A stretch of 64,000 nt of DNA from Litorilituus lipolyticus (GTDB lineage Bacteria; Pseudomonadota; Gammaproteobacteria; Enterobacterales; Alteromonadaceae). The stretch spans positions 266,166 to 330,165 of the forward strand of contig NZ_SAWY01000036.1 of assembly GCF_006439335.1 (NCBI RefSeq), given 5' to 3'. Below are positions 35,642-43,873 of this stretch, piece by piece (position 1 is the first letter of the stretch; every line of letters starts with the position of its first letter). A model generated the notes under the pieces. It had not been told where the DNA came from and did not search any database. It saw nothing but the letters and a program-made list of their open reading frames with translations. The position numbers were made by a program, and so were the translations under genes.

Positions 35642-37003
35642 TTATCCAGCATTTAAAAAAACATGATCAAGCTGAATTGCTATGTTTTGATTAACTTTCG
35701 CAGAATCTAAAGAAGGAAATTGTGATATACATAATTCATCGTTAGGTGAGAAATTAACTACAAAAACAGGGCGGTTTACTAAGGCAGCTCCGAGGTTATC
35801 TTTCGGTTCAATGTTAACACCACTTTGATGCCGAATAGATGTACAGTCAGCTAAATAGTCTGGCTGGTTATTGAAAGTAAAATTGTTCCAATTAGTGACG
35901 ACAAAAGACAGTGGCTCGTCAGCAGTACCGACTAACCCTTGATCTATTGCATCTTCAGTTAAGGCAAATACAGAAACATCAATGTTATTGGCCTTAAACT
36001 CGATGATACGATCATTTATTTCATTGGCTATTTCGGCGATAGAATTTCCAGCATTAACGGTAACAGGTACAAAAGCGATGTAATTTCCTGTGTATTGTAG
36101 GCGCATTGCAGGCGTTAATATATCGGATAACATTTTAAAACTGATTTGATGGTCAACTGCTAAGCCTTTTTGTTGCACATTGATGTGGTATAAGGCTTTT
36201 ACTATGCAGGCGCAGGCAACGCTGTTTTTAGTGACATTGCTGTATTCATGACGAATGGTTGTAATTAACTCTTGAACATTAAAGTATTGTGTTATTGGAG
36301 AGCGTTCGGTTTGTTTATATTTGGGTAATAGTTCATCAAGCGCTGCCATTGGTATAGCATGATGACCAAGATCTCCTATAGAGTATGCAGTGATACCTTC
36401 AATATTTTTTTCATGGTTTGCTGATGAATTCATCTCAAATCGTTGCTTAACTATGATATCAGAATCAACCGTTTTCAATTGTTGAGTTACGGCAATAATT
36501 TTCTCTTTTTCAGTGCTATTTTGCTCGTATAAAGCATTATAGAAATTGATAATATTGTTAAATATTACCTCAGAGCTTCGAGCATCAACATGGGTATGGC
36601 AACTGGTTTGCGCAATGATAAATTCATTCTCTTCACTAGGGTTAGTTCCTAAAATTAACGTAAAAAACATGGGTACATAGTTTTGTGCCTCGAATGTTTT
36701 ATGGCTATGTTGGCAGACTTGAGTAAAAGCCTCTTCAAGGCTGTTAGATTGCAGGGTATGTAATGAAAAAATGGGAGTTTCAGTTTGTTGCCAAGAGTAA
36801 TTGTCTTGACTAATAAAGTTAACTTGAAATGAAAATTTATCTATACACTGACAAACGGTTTCAATACTTTGCTGTAAAAGCATTACGTTTATGTTGCCTT
36901 GGAAACGATAGCCGCTGGTAAAAGCAATGTTCGCCCTATCCATTAAGCCTTCAAGGCCGATTTTTCCTATAGTATTGAAAGAGTGTTCCATTGCAGTTCC
37001 CAT
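35642..37003 (-). CDS. Condensation-domain-like acyltransferase protein
   Basis: A 453-residue protein resembling the condensation / wax-ester-synthase / alcohol acetyltransferase fold (chloramphenicol acetyltransferase superfamily). The catalytic-type motif is CHTHVDARSS: His136-x-x-x-Asp140. It corresponds to the second His and the Asp of HHxxxDG, but the first His is Cys and the Gly is Ala. A later LSFVVTNWNNFTF segment could be the DFGWG-like latch region. There are no adenylation or carrier domains and no nearby biosynthetic genes. It is the first gene of a three-gene operon with the kinase-GGDEF protein. ATG 37003 and ATG 36991 are both possible starts. Function is unknown. Confidence 0.65.
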   Translation of the reverse strand: MGTAMEHSFNTIGKIGLEGLMDRANIAFTSGYRFQGNINVMLLQQSIETVCQCIDKFSFQVNFISQDNYSWQQTETPIFSLHTLQSNSLEEAFTQVCQHSHKTFEAQNYVPMFFTLILGTNPSEENEFIIAQTSCHTHVDARSSEVIFNNIINFYNALYEQNSTEKEKIIAVTQQLKTVDSDIIVKQRFEMNSSANHEKNIEGITAYSIGDLGHHAIPMAALDELLPKYKQTERSPITQYFNVQELITTIRHEYSNVTKNSVACACIVKALYHINVQQKGLAVDHQISFKMLSDILTPAMRLQYTGNYIAFVPVTVNAGNSIAEIANEINDRIIEFKANNIDVSVFALTEDAIDQGLVGTADEPLSFVVTNWNNFTFNNQPDYLADCTSIRHQSGVNIEPKDNLGAALVNRPVFVVNFSPNDELCISQFPSLDSAKVNQNIAIQLDHVFLNAG

Positions 37004-37281
37004 CTCGTTATTTTATAGCGTCACCTAACACTCAGCCTGTTGAAAGGATAAATTTCTTGTTTGCTGTTTATCTAGTGCGAGGTAAATTAAATTGTTTCGC
37101 TAACTTAAAACTATAGATTAAAAATAGCATTTGTCTATATTTTTAGGCCACTTAGCTACTTTTTTACAGTTTGAAATAAGTGATTAATTTTGATGGGATT
37201 TGTATGTAAAAAATGCTTTATATTTCAGGTAAAGTCAGTCAAAATCTAGGGCACGAAATATCGCGCTCTTAAAGGTTGATT

Positions 37282-38706
37282 ATGAAAAACACATTAAAGC
37301 AATTTCTTGCAGATTCTGAATTATTGCTAAATGCCGTAGGTGAAGGTGTTTATGGTTTTGATTTAGAAGGTAAAGCTGTTTTTATCAATCCTGCGGCAGA
37401 ACAAATGACAGGCTGGAAGTCCAGTGAATTATTAGGCAAAAATATTCATCAATATCACCATCATAGTCATGAAAATGGTGATGAATACCCTGTTGAGGAG
37501 TGCAAAATATACAATACCATGCATGATGGCATTGAGCGAAGAGTCACTAATGAAGTGTTTTGGCGAAAAGATGGTAGTTGCTTTCCTGTTGAATACACTT
37601 CTACACCTGTTTATAAAGATAATAAGCGTATTGGTGCTGTAGCGGTATTTCGTGATGTGAGTCAACAGCGCTTAGCCGATGATAATTTGCGAAAAGCACT
37701 ACAACAAGTGCAAGAATTAACAGAAAAGCTGCAAGCTGAAAATACTTATTTACAAGATGAGATCAATTCAGCTTGGTCAGGATCTGGCTTAGAGGGAGTT
37801 AGTCAGCCATTTAAACAAATGCTTGAGCAGATTAAGCTAGTTGGGCAAACCGATAGCACAGTATTAATACTTGGTGAAAATGGTACTGGTAAAGAAGTGG
37901 TCGCGAGAAACCTTCATCAGTTAAGTGAACGCTGCAACTCTCCTATGATGAAAGTGAATTGCGCAGCCTTTACCGCGAGTTTACTTGAATCTGAATTGTT
38001 CGGTCATGAAAAGGGAGCTTTCACTGGTGCAAATGAGCGACGAAAAGGTCGTTTTGAACAAGCTCATCAGGGCACACTATTTCTTGATGAGATAGGGGAG
38101 TTGTCTTTAGAAGCACAGAGTAAATTGCTAAGAGTATTGCAAGAGCGTGAATTTGAAAGAGTGGGTGGCAGTAAAACTATTCGCGTCGACATTCGAATCA
38201 TTACAGCGACCAATAGAAACTTGCTTGAGATGGTCGCCGAGGGAAAATTTAGAATGGATTTATACTATCGATTGAATGTTTTTCCAATAGAAGTACCATC
38301 ATTGCGTCAGCGTATCGAAGATATTCCAATTTTGTGTGATAGCATTTTAAAACAGCTAAACAATAAACTAAAAAAACATGTAACCGGCATTAATAAGCGT
38401 AGCTTGCTTAAGCTGAGTCAATATTCTTGGCCTGGAAATATCAGAGAACTGCAAAACATTTTAGAACGTGAAGTAATTTTAACCACTTCGAGAGTGCTAG
38501 ATGTTAAGCAAAGTTTCAAGGATATTTTGCAACCAGTAATATCTGAACGTAAAACACTGGCAGAGGCAGAAAAAGAGCATATTATTGCTACATTGCATGA
38601 ATGTAAATGGCGGATTGGAGGTGCTCAAGGCGCAGCAAAAACTTTAGGGTTACCTGATAGTACCTTACGTTCAAAAATGAAAAAATTAAAGATAGACAGA
38701 CCATAA
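37282..38706 (+). CDS. Sigma-54-dependent transcriptional activator (PAS-AAA+-Fis HTH)
   Basis: A 474-residue enhancer-binding protein. An N-terminal PAS domain (about 8-130) is followed by a coiled linker and the AAA+ domain. Walker A GENGTGKE starts at 198, the sigma-54-contact loop GAFTGA is at 245-250, and Walker B is LFLDEIGEL. A Fis-type HTH follows (about 430-472; GGAQGAAKTLGLPDSTLRSKMKKL). The start is ATG 37282, with AAAGG six bases upstream. It lies just before ccoG-norE-norF on the same strand, separated by a terminator and a near-consensus sigma-54 promoter. That suggests, without proof, that it activates them. The PAS ligand is unknown. Confidence 0.9.
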   Translation: MKNTLKQFLADSELLLNAVGEGVYGFDLEGKAVFINPAAEQMTGWKSSELLGKNIHQYHHHSHENGDEYPVEECKIYNTMHDGIERRVTNEVFWRKDGSCFPVEYTSTPVYKDNKRIGAVAVFRDVSQQRLADDNLRKALQQVQELTEKLQAENTYLQDEINSAWSGSGLEGVSQPFKQMLEQIKLVGQTDSTVLILGENGTGKEVVARNLHQLSERCNSPMMKVNCAAFTASLLESELFGHEKGAFTGANERRKGRFEQAHQGTLFLDEIGELSLEAQSKLLRVLQEREFERVGGSKTIRVDIRIITATNRNLLEMVAEGKFRMDLYYRLNVFPIEVPSLRQRIEDIPILCDSILKQLNNKLKKHVTGINKRSLLKLSQYSWPGNIRELQNILEREVILTTSRVLDVKQSFKDILQPVISERKTLAEAEKEHIIATLHECKWRIGGAQGAAKTLGLPDSTLRSKMKKLKIDRP

Positions 38707-38710
38707 AAAG

Positions 38711-38748
38711 CACGATATAGCGTGGCAGCGCGATATATCGTGTTTTTT
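38711..38748 (+). terminator. Rho-independent terminator of the sigma-54 activator gene
   Basis: CACGATATA (38711-38719) pairs perfectly with TATATCGTG (38734-38742), followed by TTTTTT. The stem starts 4 bp past the stop codon. Confidence 0.85.
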
Positions 38749-38805
38749 GCTGGTTGGGAAATATAATTTAAACATAAAATACAATAACTTATAAAGTATC
38801 AAAAC

Positions 38806-38821
38806 TGGCTCGATTATTGAT
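38806..38821 (+). promoter_or_regulatory. Candidate sigma-54 promoter for ccoG-norEF
   Basis: TGGCTC-N5-TTGAT compares with the consensus TGGCAC-N5-TTGCA. The -24 GG and the spacing are right, but the -12 GC reads GA. A perfect inverted repeat, TAGGTA-ACAAA-TACCTA, follows at 38824-38840, before the ccoG ATG at 38859. The neighbouring activator gene makes it plausible; the lost C weakens it. Confidence 0.35.
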
Positions 38822-38858
38822 GTTAGGTAACAAATACCTACTGTCCTGAAGTCAGAAT

Positions 38859-40241
38859 ATGAAGTTTGATATTAAAGAAGAGCAACTCATCATTAAGCCT
38901 TATGAAAATGAAGGCACCATCCAAGTTAGAGAACAAAAAGGTCGTTATCAAGGACTTCGTCGAAAGCTGAGCTGGCTGTTGATGATTATTTTTATGCTTG
39001 TACCTTTTATACCTTATAACGGTCAACAAGCAGTATTACTTGATATAAGCGAACAGCAATTTAGGATTTTTGCTATTACCTTTTGGCCGCAAGATTTCAT
39101 CTTTCTGGCAGGAATATTTATGGTGGCAGCTTTTGCTTTGTTTTTTGTTACCGCATGGCTTGGCCGCGTCTGGTGTGGGTACACTTGTCCACAAACCATA
39201 TGGACATTGGCTTATGTCTGGGTAGAGCACCGTATTGAAGGTAATCGTAATAAACGAATTGCCTTAAATAAAAAACCTTGGACGTTAGAAAAAATTAATA
39301 AAAAAGCGCAAAAGCATATTATTTGGTTTTTCATGTCTTTTGTTACTGCCACGACTTTTGTTTCTTACTTTGTTCCTGTGGTCGAGTTATATAGCAATAT
39401 GCTCTCATTTGAATGGAGCGGTTTAGTGACATTCTGGGTATTTTTCTTTGCCTTATGCACTTATGGTAATGCTGGATTCTTACGCGAAAAAGTGTGTACG
39501 CATATGTGTCCGTACGCGCGCTTTCAATCAGCGATGTTTGATAAAGATACTCTTATAGTGGCTTATGATCCTACTCGCGGTGAAAACCGAGGAAGAAGAA
39601 AGCGTAAGGATGATCCAAAAGAGCTAGGGTTAGGTGATTGTGTCGATTGTAATTTGTGCGTTGAAGTTTGCCCAGTAGGTATTGATATTCGTAACGGCTT
39701 ACAATATGAATGCATCAATTGTGCACTATGTGTTGATGCTTGTGACCAAACCATGGACAAATTTGGTTATGAGCAAGGCCTGATTTCATACACCAGTGAA
39801 CAACAACTTACCGGCAAAACTTCACCAAAATTCAGTTATAAATTATTTGGCTATGCTTCTTTTACCTTATTAATAACGGCACTTATGGCCTTTTGGCTGT
39901 ATAGTCGCATTCCGTTAGAAGTCTCAGTACTTCGAGATAGAAATGTACTGTATCGGGTTAACTATGAAGGTCACGTAGAGAATATTTATACCCTAAAGAT
40001 CCTGAATAAAAATCAACAAGCATTCCATTACAGCATTAATGTGCAAGGGCTTGACGATGTTAGCGTTAATATACCTGATAGTGTTCTCATTGGTGCAGGA
40101 AAAATGCTACAAATTCCGGTCACTTTGGCGACAGACGGCTATAATTTGACTAAGAAGATGACAGATATTCGTTTTGTGGTGCAGGCGGTAGAACAGCCTG
40201 AAACTATGCTTGTTAAAGAAACTGTTTTTTTTCGAGATTAA
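38859..40241 (+). CDS. ccoG: CcoG/RdxA/FixG-family iron-sulfur membrane protein
   Basis: A 460-residue protein with about five TM helices and two ferredoxin-type 4Fe-4S motifs: CVDCNLCVEVCPVG from Cys261 and CINCALCVDAC from about Cys285. Family landmarks RVWCGYTCPQTIW (near 105) and VCTHMCPYARFQ (near 213) are present. A C-terminal Ig-like domain follows (about 350-460). CcoG proteins reduce copper for cbb3 oxidase assembly. Here no ccoNOQP genes are adjacent and the gene is followed by NorE/NorF-like proteins, so a role in another haem-copper enzyme is possible. Confidence 0.92.
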   Translation: MKFDIKEEQLIIKPYENEGTIQVREQKGRYQGLRRKLSWLLMIIFMLVPFIPYNGQQAVLLDISEQQFRIFAITFWPQDFIFLAGIFMVAAFALFFVTAWLGRVWCGYTCPQTIWTLAYVWVEHRIEGNRNKRIALNKKPWTLEKINKKAQKHIIWFFMSFVTATTFVSYFVPVVELYSNMLSFEWSGLVTFWVFFFALCTYGNAGFLREKVCTHMCPYARFQSAMFDKDTLIVAYDPTRGENRGRRKRKDDPKELGLGDCVDCNLCVEVCPVGIDIRNGLQYECINCALCVDACDQTMDKFGYEQGLISYTSEQQLTGKTSPKFSYKLFGYASFTLLITALMAFWLYSRIPLEVSVLRDRNVLYRVNYEGHVENIYTLKILNKNQQAFHYSINVQGLDDVSVNIPDSVLIGAGKMLQIPVTLATDGYNLTKKMTDIRFVVQAVEQPETMLVKETVFFRD

Positions 40242-40269
40242 CGAGTCAAATTTCTGAGGAAGTCAATTC

Positions 40270-40923
40270 ATGACCGTTTCAAATGTTGCCAGTGAGCAAT
40301 TTGTTGGGCAGGCAGAAGAAACCTTTTATCTAAACGGTAGTGGCAGTGTCACTACCGAGCCTGAAACCTTAAAGAAAATACCGGGTAATAAGGCTGTTTG
40401 GGTAGGTATTTTTGCCGAGCTATCAGAGTTTGCTGTTTTCTTTATCGCTTATTTTATTGCCAAGGCGCATAACCCCATTGAGTTTGAACAAGGGCCACTT
40501 GCCTTGAATACGTTAGCGGGAACGTTAAACACCTTTGCCTTAATTACCAGCAGTTACTTTGTAGCTAAGTCGTTAGCAGCTATTCGCGTCAATGATCCAC
40601 AAAAAAGTATACGTTGTTTAAGCTATGCGGTGTGCTGCGGCGCGCTATATTTACTGATCAAGTTTTGGGAATACCACTGGAATGTCGACCATGGCATTCA
40701 TGCTGATACTAATAGCTTTTTCAGTATGTATTACTACATGACCTTCAACCATTTAATTCATGTGTCGTGGGCAACTTTGAGTTTGCTGTGGGCAATTTCA
40801 CAAATTAAAGTTGGTAACTACACTCAGCAGCGCCATGTCGGCTTAACGGCTATTGCCTGTTATTGGCACATGGTTGATTTAGCGTGGGTGATTATATTTC
40901 CATTGCTGTATGTTTTACGTTAG
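40270..40923 (+). CDS. norE: Cytochrome c oxidase subunit III family protein (NorE-like)
   Basis: A 217-residue membrane protein with about five TM helices of the haem-copper oxidase subunit III family. Typical stretches are IPGNKAVWVGIFAELSEFAVFF and YYYMTFNHLIHVSWATLSL, and the C-terminal CYWHMVDLAWVIIFPLLY with the conserved WHxxDxxW. The short form with a separate N-terminus is that of NorE, an accessory of nitric oxide reductase, not of the aa3 oxidase subunit. norCB is not in the window. It is 28 bp after ccoG and 6 bp before the norF-like gene. Confidence 0.8.
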   Translation: MTVSNVASEQFVGQAEETFYLNGSGSVTTEPETLKKIPGNKAVWVGIFAELSEFAVFFIAYFIAKAHNPIEFEQGPLALNTLAGTLNTFALITSSYFVAKSLAAIRVNDPQKSIRCLSYAVCCGALYLLIKFWEYHWNVDHGIHADTNSFFSMYYYMTFNHLIHVSWATLSLLWAISQIKVGNYTQQRHVGLTAIACYWHMVDLAWVIIFPLLYVLR

Positions 40924-40929
40924 GAGTCG

Positions 40930-41214
40930 ATGATGACATTAGATAAATTAGATATTACTTGGCTTATTTTACTGACGATTACAATGGCTAATGCTTTGGT
41001 GGCAGAAACAGCTGAACCTCATTTAGTGATAACGGCTATTATCTGCTTTTCAATTGCCTATAAAGGTCGTCGTATAATTGATAACTTTATGGAGTTAGCT
41101 CATGCCAATGACACCATTAAAAAGTTGATGCGAGCTTACTTTTATATCTTTCCTGCGCTGATTTTTTTAACAGATGCTTTTTCAACACAGTTGGCGGCAT
41201 TAACGACGTTATAG
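40930..41214 (+). CDS. norF: Small membrane protein, NorF / oxidase subunit IV-like
   Basis: A 94-residue protein with two to three TM helices (DITWLILLTITMANALVA, LVITAIICFSIAYKG, AYFYIFPALIFLTDAF). Length, topology and position behind a NorE-like gene fit NorF / prokaryotic cytochrome c oxidase subunit IV. A 6-bp gap from the stop of norE and a GGAG ribosome site suggest cotranscription. The sequence is too short for a firm call by eye, so the name rests partly on context. Confidence 0.65.
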   Translation: MMTLDKLDITWLILLTITMANALVAETAEPHLVITAIICFSIAYKGRRIIDNFMELAHANDTIKKLMRAYFYIFPALIFLTDAFSTQLAALTTL

Positions 41215-41301
41215 CTAGAGTGTCACTTGCAGTTGCATGACGATAAGGGTAGATTGATGGGCTAACGCAGAGGATTACATAATAATAAAGGAATAGTATC
41301 A

Positions 41302-42276
41302 ATGCCCTTACTCGAAGAATTAGTTACAAACCCAACACTTTGGTTGACCATAGTCATTTTATATACCTTAAAAAAAGGTATCTATTTTGTTCCGCAAAAT
41401 CGCGGCTATGTGGTTTACACTCTTGGTAAATACAGCAAGACATTATCAGCAGGTCTTAATTTCATCATACCTTATGTGCAGTCGATTGCTGCCGATAGAA
41501 ACTTAAAAGAGCAATCGTTGGAAATTACTTCACAGCCTGCTATCACCAAAGATAATATCACCTTAGAAATTGATGGTATTTTGTTTATGAAAGTTACTGA
41601 TGCAGCGGCTGCAACAAACAATATCACTGATTACAAAGTCTCGGTTACGCAGCTTGCTATGACAACAATGCGTAATGCTATAGGTTCTATGGAATTAGAT
41701 GAGTGTTTTCAAAACCGTGATGGAATAAATGCACAAATTCTGTCAGCGATGACAGAAGCGACAGAGCCGTGGGGTGTCATGGTGACGCGTTACGAAATTA
41801 AGGATATAACACCGCCGCAAAGTATTCGCGAAGATATGGAAAAGCAAATGACCGCAGAGCGTGAAAAACGTTCTGTTATCTTAACGGCAGAGGGTGTTAA
41901 AACGGCTGCAATTACTGAGGCCGAAGGTCAAAAGAGAGCGCGAGTACTTGATGCGGAAGCTGCTAAAGCTGAACAAGTCTTAGCAGCTGAGGCGACCAAA
42001 GAATCTCAAATACTTGAGGCGACAGGTAAGGCAGAGGCTATTCGCTTAGTTGCCGAAGCTGATGCATCTGCACTTGATGTTATTGGTAAATCAGCCAGCA
42101 CTTCTGAAGGCAAATCTGCGGTAACCCTGACACTTGCGCAAGACGCTATTACCGCACATCAAGCCATTGCCAATGAAAGTACTGTGGTACTCACTGATGG
42201 GAAAACCGGTGAAAATGTTGCTAATACGGTTGCTCAAGCCATTGCCGTGTCTAGTAGCTTAAAGTTACCTAATTAG
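41302..42276 (+). CDS. SPFH/Band 7 protein (paraslipin, QmcA-like)
   Basis: A 324-residue protein with one N-terminal TM helix (about 11-28), then a Band 7 domain (FVPQNRGYVVYTLGKYSKTLSAGLNF, about 30-190). An Ala/Glu-rich coiled coil follows (TEAEGQKRARVLDAEAAKAEQVLAAEATK), then a C-terminal tail. This is the stomatin/QmcA class, which partners with NfeD proteins in membrane-domain organisation. The NfeD gene follows after 30 bp. It is a distinct subfamily from the prohibitin-like SPFH protein at 14711. Confidence 0.92.
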   Translation: MPLLEELVTNPTLWLTIVILYTLKKGIYFVPQNRGYVVYTLGKYSKTLSAGLNFIIPYVQSIAADRNLKEQSLEITSQPAITKDNITLEIDGILFMKVTDAAAATNNITDYKVSVTQLAMTTMRNAIGSMELDECFQNRDGINAQILSAMTEATEPWGVMVTRYEIKDITPPQSIREDMEKQMTAEREKRSVILTAEGVKTAAITEAEGQKRARVLDAEAAKAEQVLAAEATKESQILEATGKAEAIRLVAEADASALDVIGKSASTSEGKSAVTLTLAQDAITAHQAIANESTVVLTDGKTGENVANTVAQAIAVSSSLKLPN

Positions 42277-42306
42277 TCCTCGCTATTTGGAGGTTTCGGA
42301 GCATCT

Positions 42307-42765
42307 ATGGAATATTTTTTAGAAAATCATCATCATTTATGGTTTTTAATTGCGGGCATTAGTTTCATTATAGAGCTAAGTATTATGGGGTTAAGCGGCC
42401 CACTACTGTTCTTTGCTATCGCCAGTGTTATTACCGGTATTTTAGTAACAGCAGGCGTGTTAACTAGTTGGCAAATGGAAATCCTTTCGGTGGGTATAGT
42501 TTCTGCACTGACCGCGTTAGTTTTATGGAAGCCTTTAAAGAACCTGCAAAATTCACGAAGTAAGACTGATACTTCAAGCGATATGATTGGTTTAAAGGTA
42601 CCGATAACAACAGATATTACTGCAACCTCAGGCAACATTCGCTATTCAGGTATTAATTGGAACGCCCGATTAGCTGATGATGCGAGTGTTGATGTCATTC
42701 CCTCAGCGCAGCAATGTCAAATAGTGGCAGTATCGGGCAATACCATGTTGGTAAAACCTGTGTAA
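42307..42765 (+). CDS. NfeD-family membrane protein
   Basis: A 152-residue protein with about three TM helices in the first 80 residues. A soluble OB-fold domain follows (about 90-152; GLKVPITTDITATSGNIRYSG), ending in the strand GNTMLVKPV. It is the short, protease-less NfeD type that binds SPFH proteins. It is cotranscribed with the paraslipin gene and ends at a terminator 20 bp downstream. Confidence 0.9.
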   Translation: MEYFLENHHHLWFLIAGISFIIELSIMGLSGPLLFFAIASVITGILVTAGVLTSWQMEILSVGIVSALTALVLWKPLKNLQNSRSKTDTSSDMIGLKVPITTDITATSGNIRYSGINWNARLADDASVDVIPSAQQCQIVAVSGNTMLVKPV

Positions 42766-42785
42766 ATCAATATGAGATAAATATT

Positions 42786-42820
42786 AAAAAGCCTATTAGT
42801 AAATTAATAGGCTTTTTTTT
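42786..42820. terminator. Bidirectional terminator between nfeD and the FKBP gene
   Basis: A perfect 13-bp stem, AAAAAGCCTATTA (42786-42798) with TAATAGGCTTTTT (42805-42817), loop GTAAAT, with T on the plus side to 42820. A-runs on the left give a T-run for the minus strand, so it can end both converging transcripts. Confidence 0.92.
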
Positions 42821-42835
42821 GGGGCTAGTTTCAAG

Positions 42836-43663
42836 TTAATGTTTATTGCTGGCTATTTCTTTTTTGATTTTTTCAATCATTGAAAGGCCGAATTCACTTT
42901 GTGGATTTAATTTAACAGATTGTTGAAAAGCTTTTAAAGATTGTTCTTTTTGATTGTTTTGATAATAACCATCAGCTAATGAATCCCATACGTTCCATGA
43001 GTTGGGATAGGCTAAGCTATTTATTTCAAATACGGCAACCGCCTCGTTTAATAAGCCTCTTTTTAATAGGGTGTAACCATAACCGTTCAAAACATTTTCG
43101 CGAAAACTGTATTGCTCAAAAGCTGTTGCTTTTAAGTGATGGTATTGATTTTTAGCTGCGGCTAAGCCTTTTGTTTTTATGGCTTCGTCCAAAACAATGG
43201 TGATATCTTGTTTAGGCTCACCAACTGACATGACTTCATAATCAAAGATGAGTGTTGCATTGGGTGGTATAGAGTTTTCAATACCTTTGTCGCCATAGGC
43301 TAAATTGGGCGGTACGATGAGTTTATAACGATCACCAACGCGCATTTTTAACAGTGCTTCTTCAGCTCCAGCAATGACTTGTCGTTTCCCTGTGATGAAA
43401 TAAAAAGGCTCTGTGTCTCGTGAGCTTCCAAATGATTCACCCGTTGATTGTAAAAAGCCAGTCCAATGAAAGGCGACTTCTTTGTTTAATTCAACAGCAG
43501 CACCTTGTCCTGACTTGATTACGCCATACTGCAAACCACTTTCAGTAGTAATGAGCTTGGCTACGCTAGGTATTTCTGCTTTAGCCGCTTGTATAATGGG
43601 GCTAGTTAAGCAAGCAAGTAAAGTAACTGTGGTAAATAGTATTATGGTTCTGGCTAACTTCAT
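42836..43663 (-). CDS. FKBP-type peptidyl-prolyl isomerase with C-terminal TPR, probable lipoprotein
   Basis: A 275-residue exported protein. Residues 1-18 form a signal peptide with a lipobox ending at Cys18 (TLLAC), so it is probably lipid-anchored. An FKBP domain follows (about 42-155; VAFHWTGFLQSTGESFGSS, then MRVGDRYKLIVPPNLAYGDKG and LIFDYEVMSV). Two TPR-like repeats complete it (about 195-270; NSWNVWDSLADGYYQNNQKEQSLKAFQQSVKLNP). It should assist proline isomerisation of envelope proteins. ATG 43663 is chosen because GAG lies seven bases before it. An in-frame ATG four codons upstream is equally possible. Confidence 0.88.
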   Translation of the reverse strand: MKLARTIILFTTVTLLACLTSPIIQAAKAEIPSVAKLITTESGLQYGVIKSGQGAAVELNKEVAFHWTGFLQSTGESFGSSRDTEPFYFITGKRQVIAGAEEALLKMRVGDRYKLIVPPNLAYGDKGIENSIPPNATLIFDYEVMSVGEPKQDITIVLDEAIKTKGLAAAKNQYHHLKATAFEQYSFRENVLNGYGYTLLKRGLLNEAVAVFEINSLAYPNSWNVWDSLADGYYQNNQKEQSLKAFQQSVKLNPQSEFGLSMIEKIKKEIASNKH

Positions 43664-43803
43664 GGAAAATCTCATTATGTTTATACAAGGGCCGTTGTCG
43701 AGAGAATATTAGAAATTAGGTATATTGTATACTGTTTTTGGTGGGTGTATTTTTTATTTGGCGCCGTGAAGTGGCTTATAAATGGGGTATTTGCTGATTA
43801 CTG

Positions 43804-43842
43804 GTATAAAAAGAAAAAAGGCCTAACCTAACGTTAGACCTT
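43804..43842 (-). terminator. Rho-independent terminator of proBA
   Basis: On the minus strand a 10-bp stem (plus 43833-43842 with 43818-43827, one G-U pair) and the loop GTTAG are followed by TTTTCTTTTT (plus 43808-43817). It lies about 32 bp past the proA stop. Confidence 0.88.
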
Positions 43843-43873
43843 CTCAGAAAAAGTAAAATATAACTTATAGTGT

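Noticed and set aside
38720..38740. TGGCAG near 38722 as a sigma-54 -24 element
   Set aside because: No GC follows at the right distance, and the bases form the loop and arm of the terminator of the activator gene.
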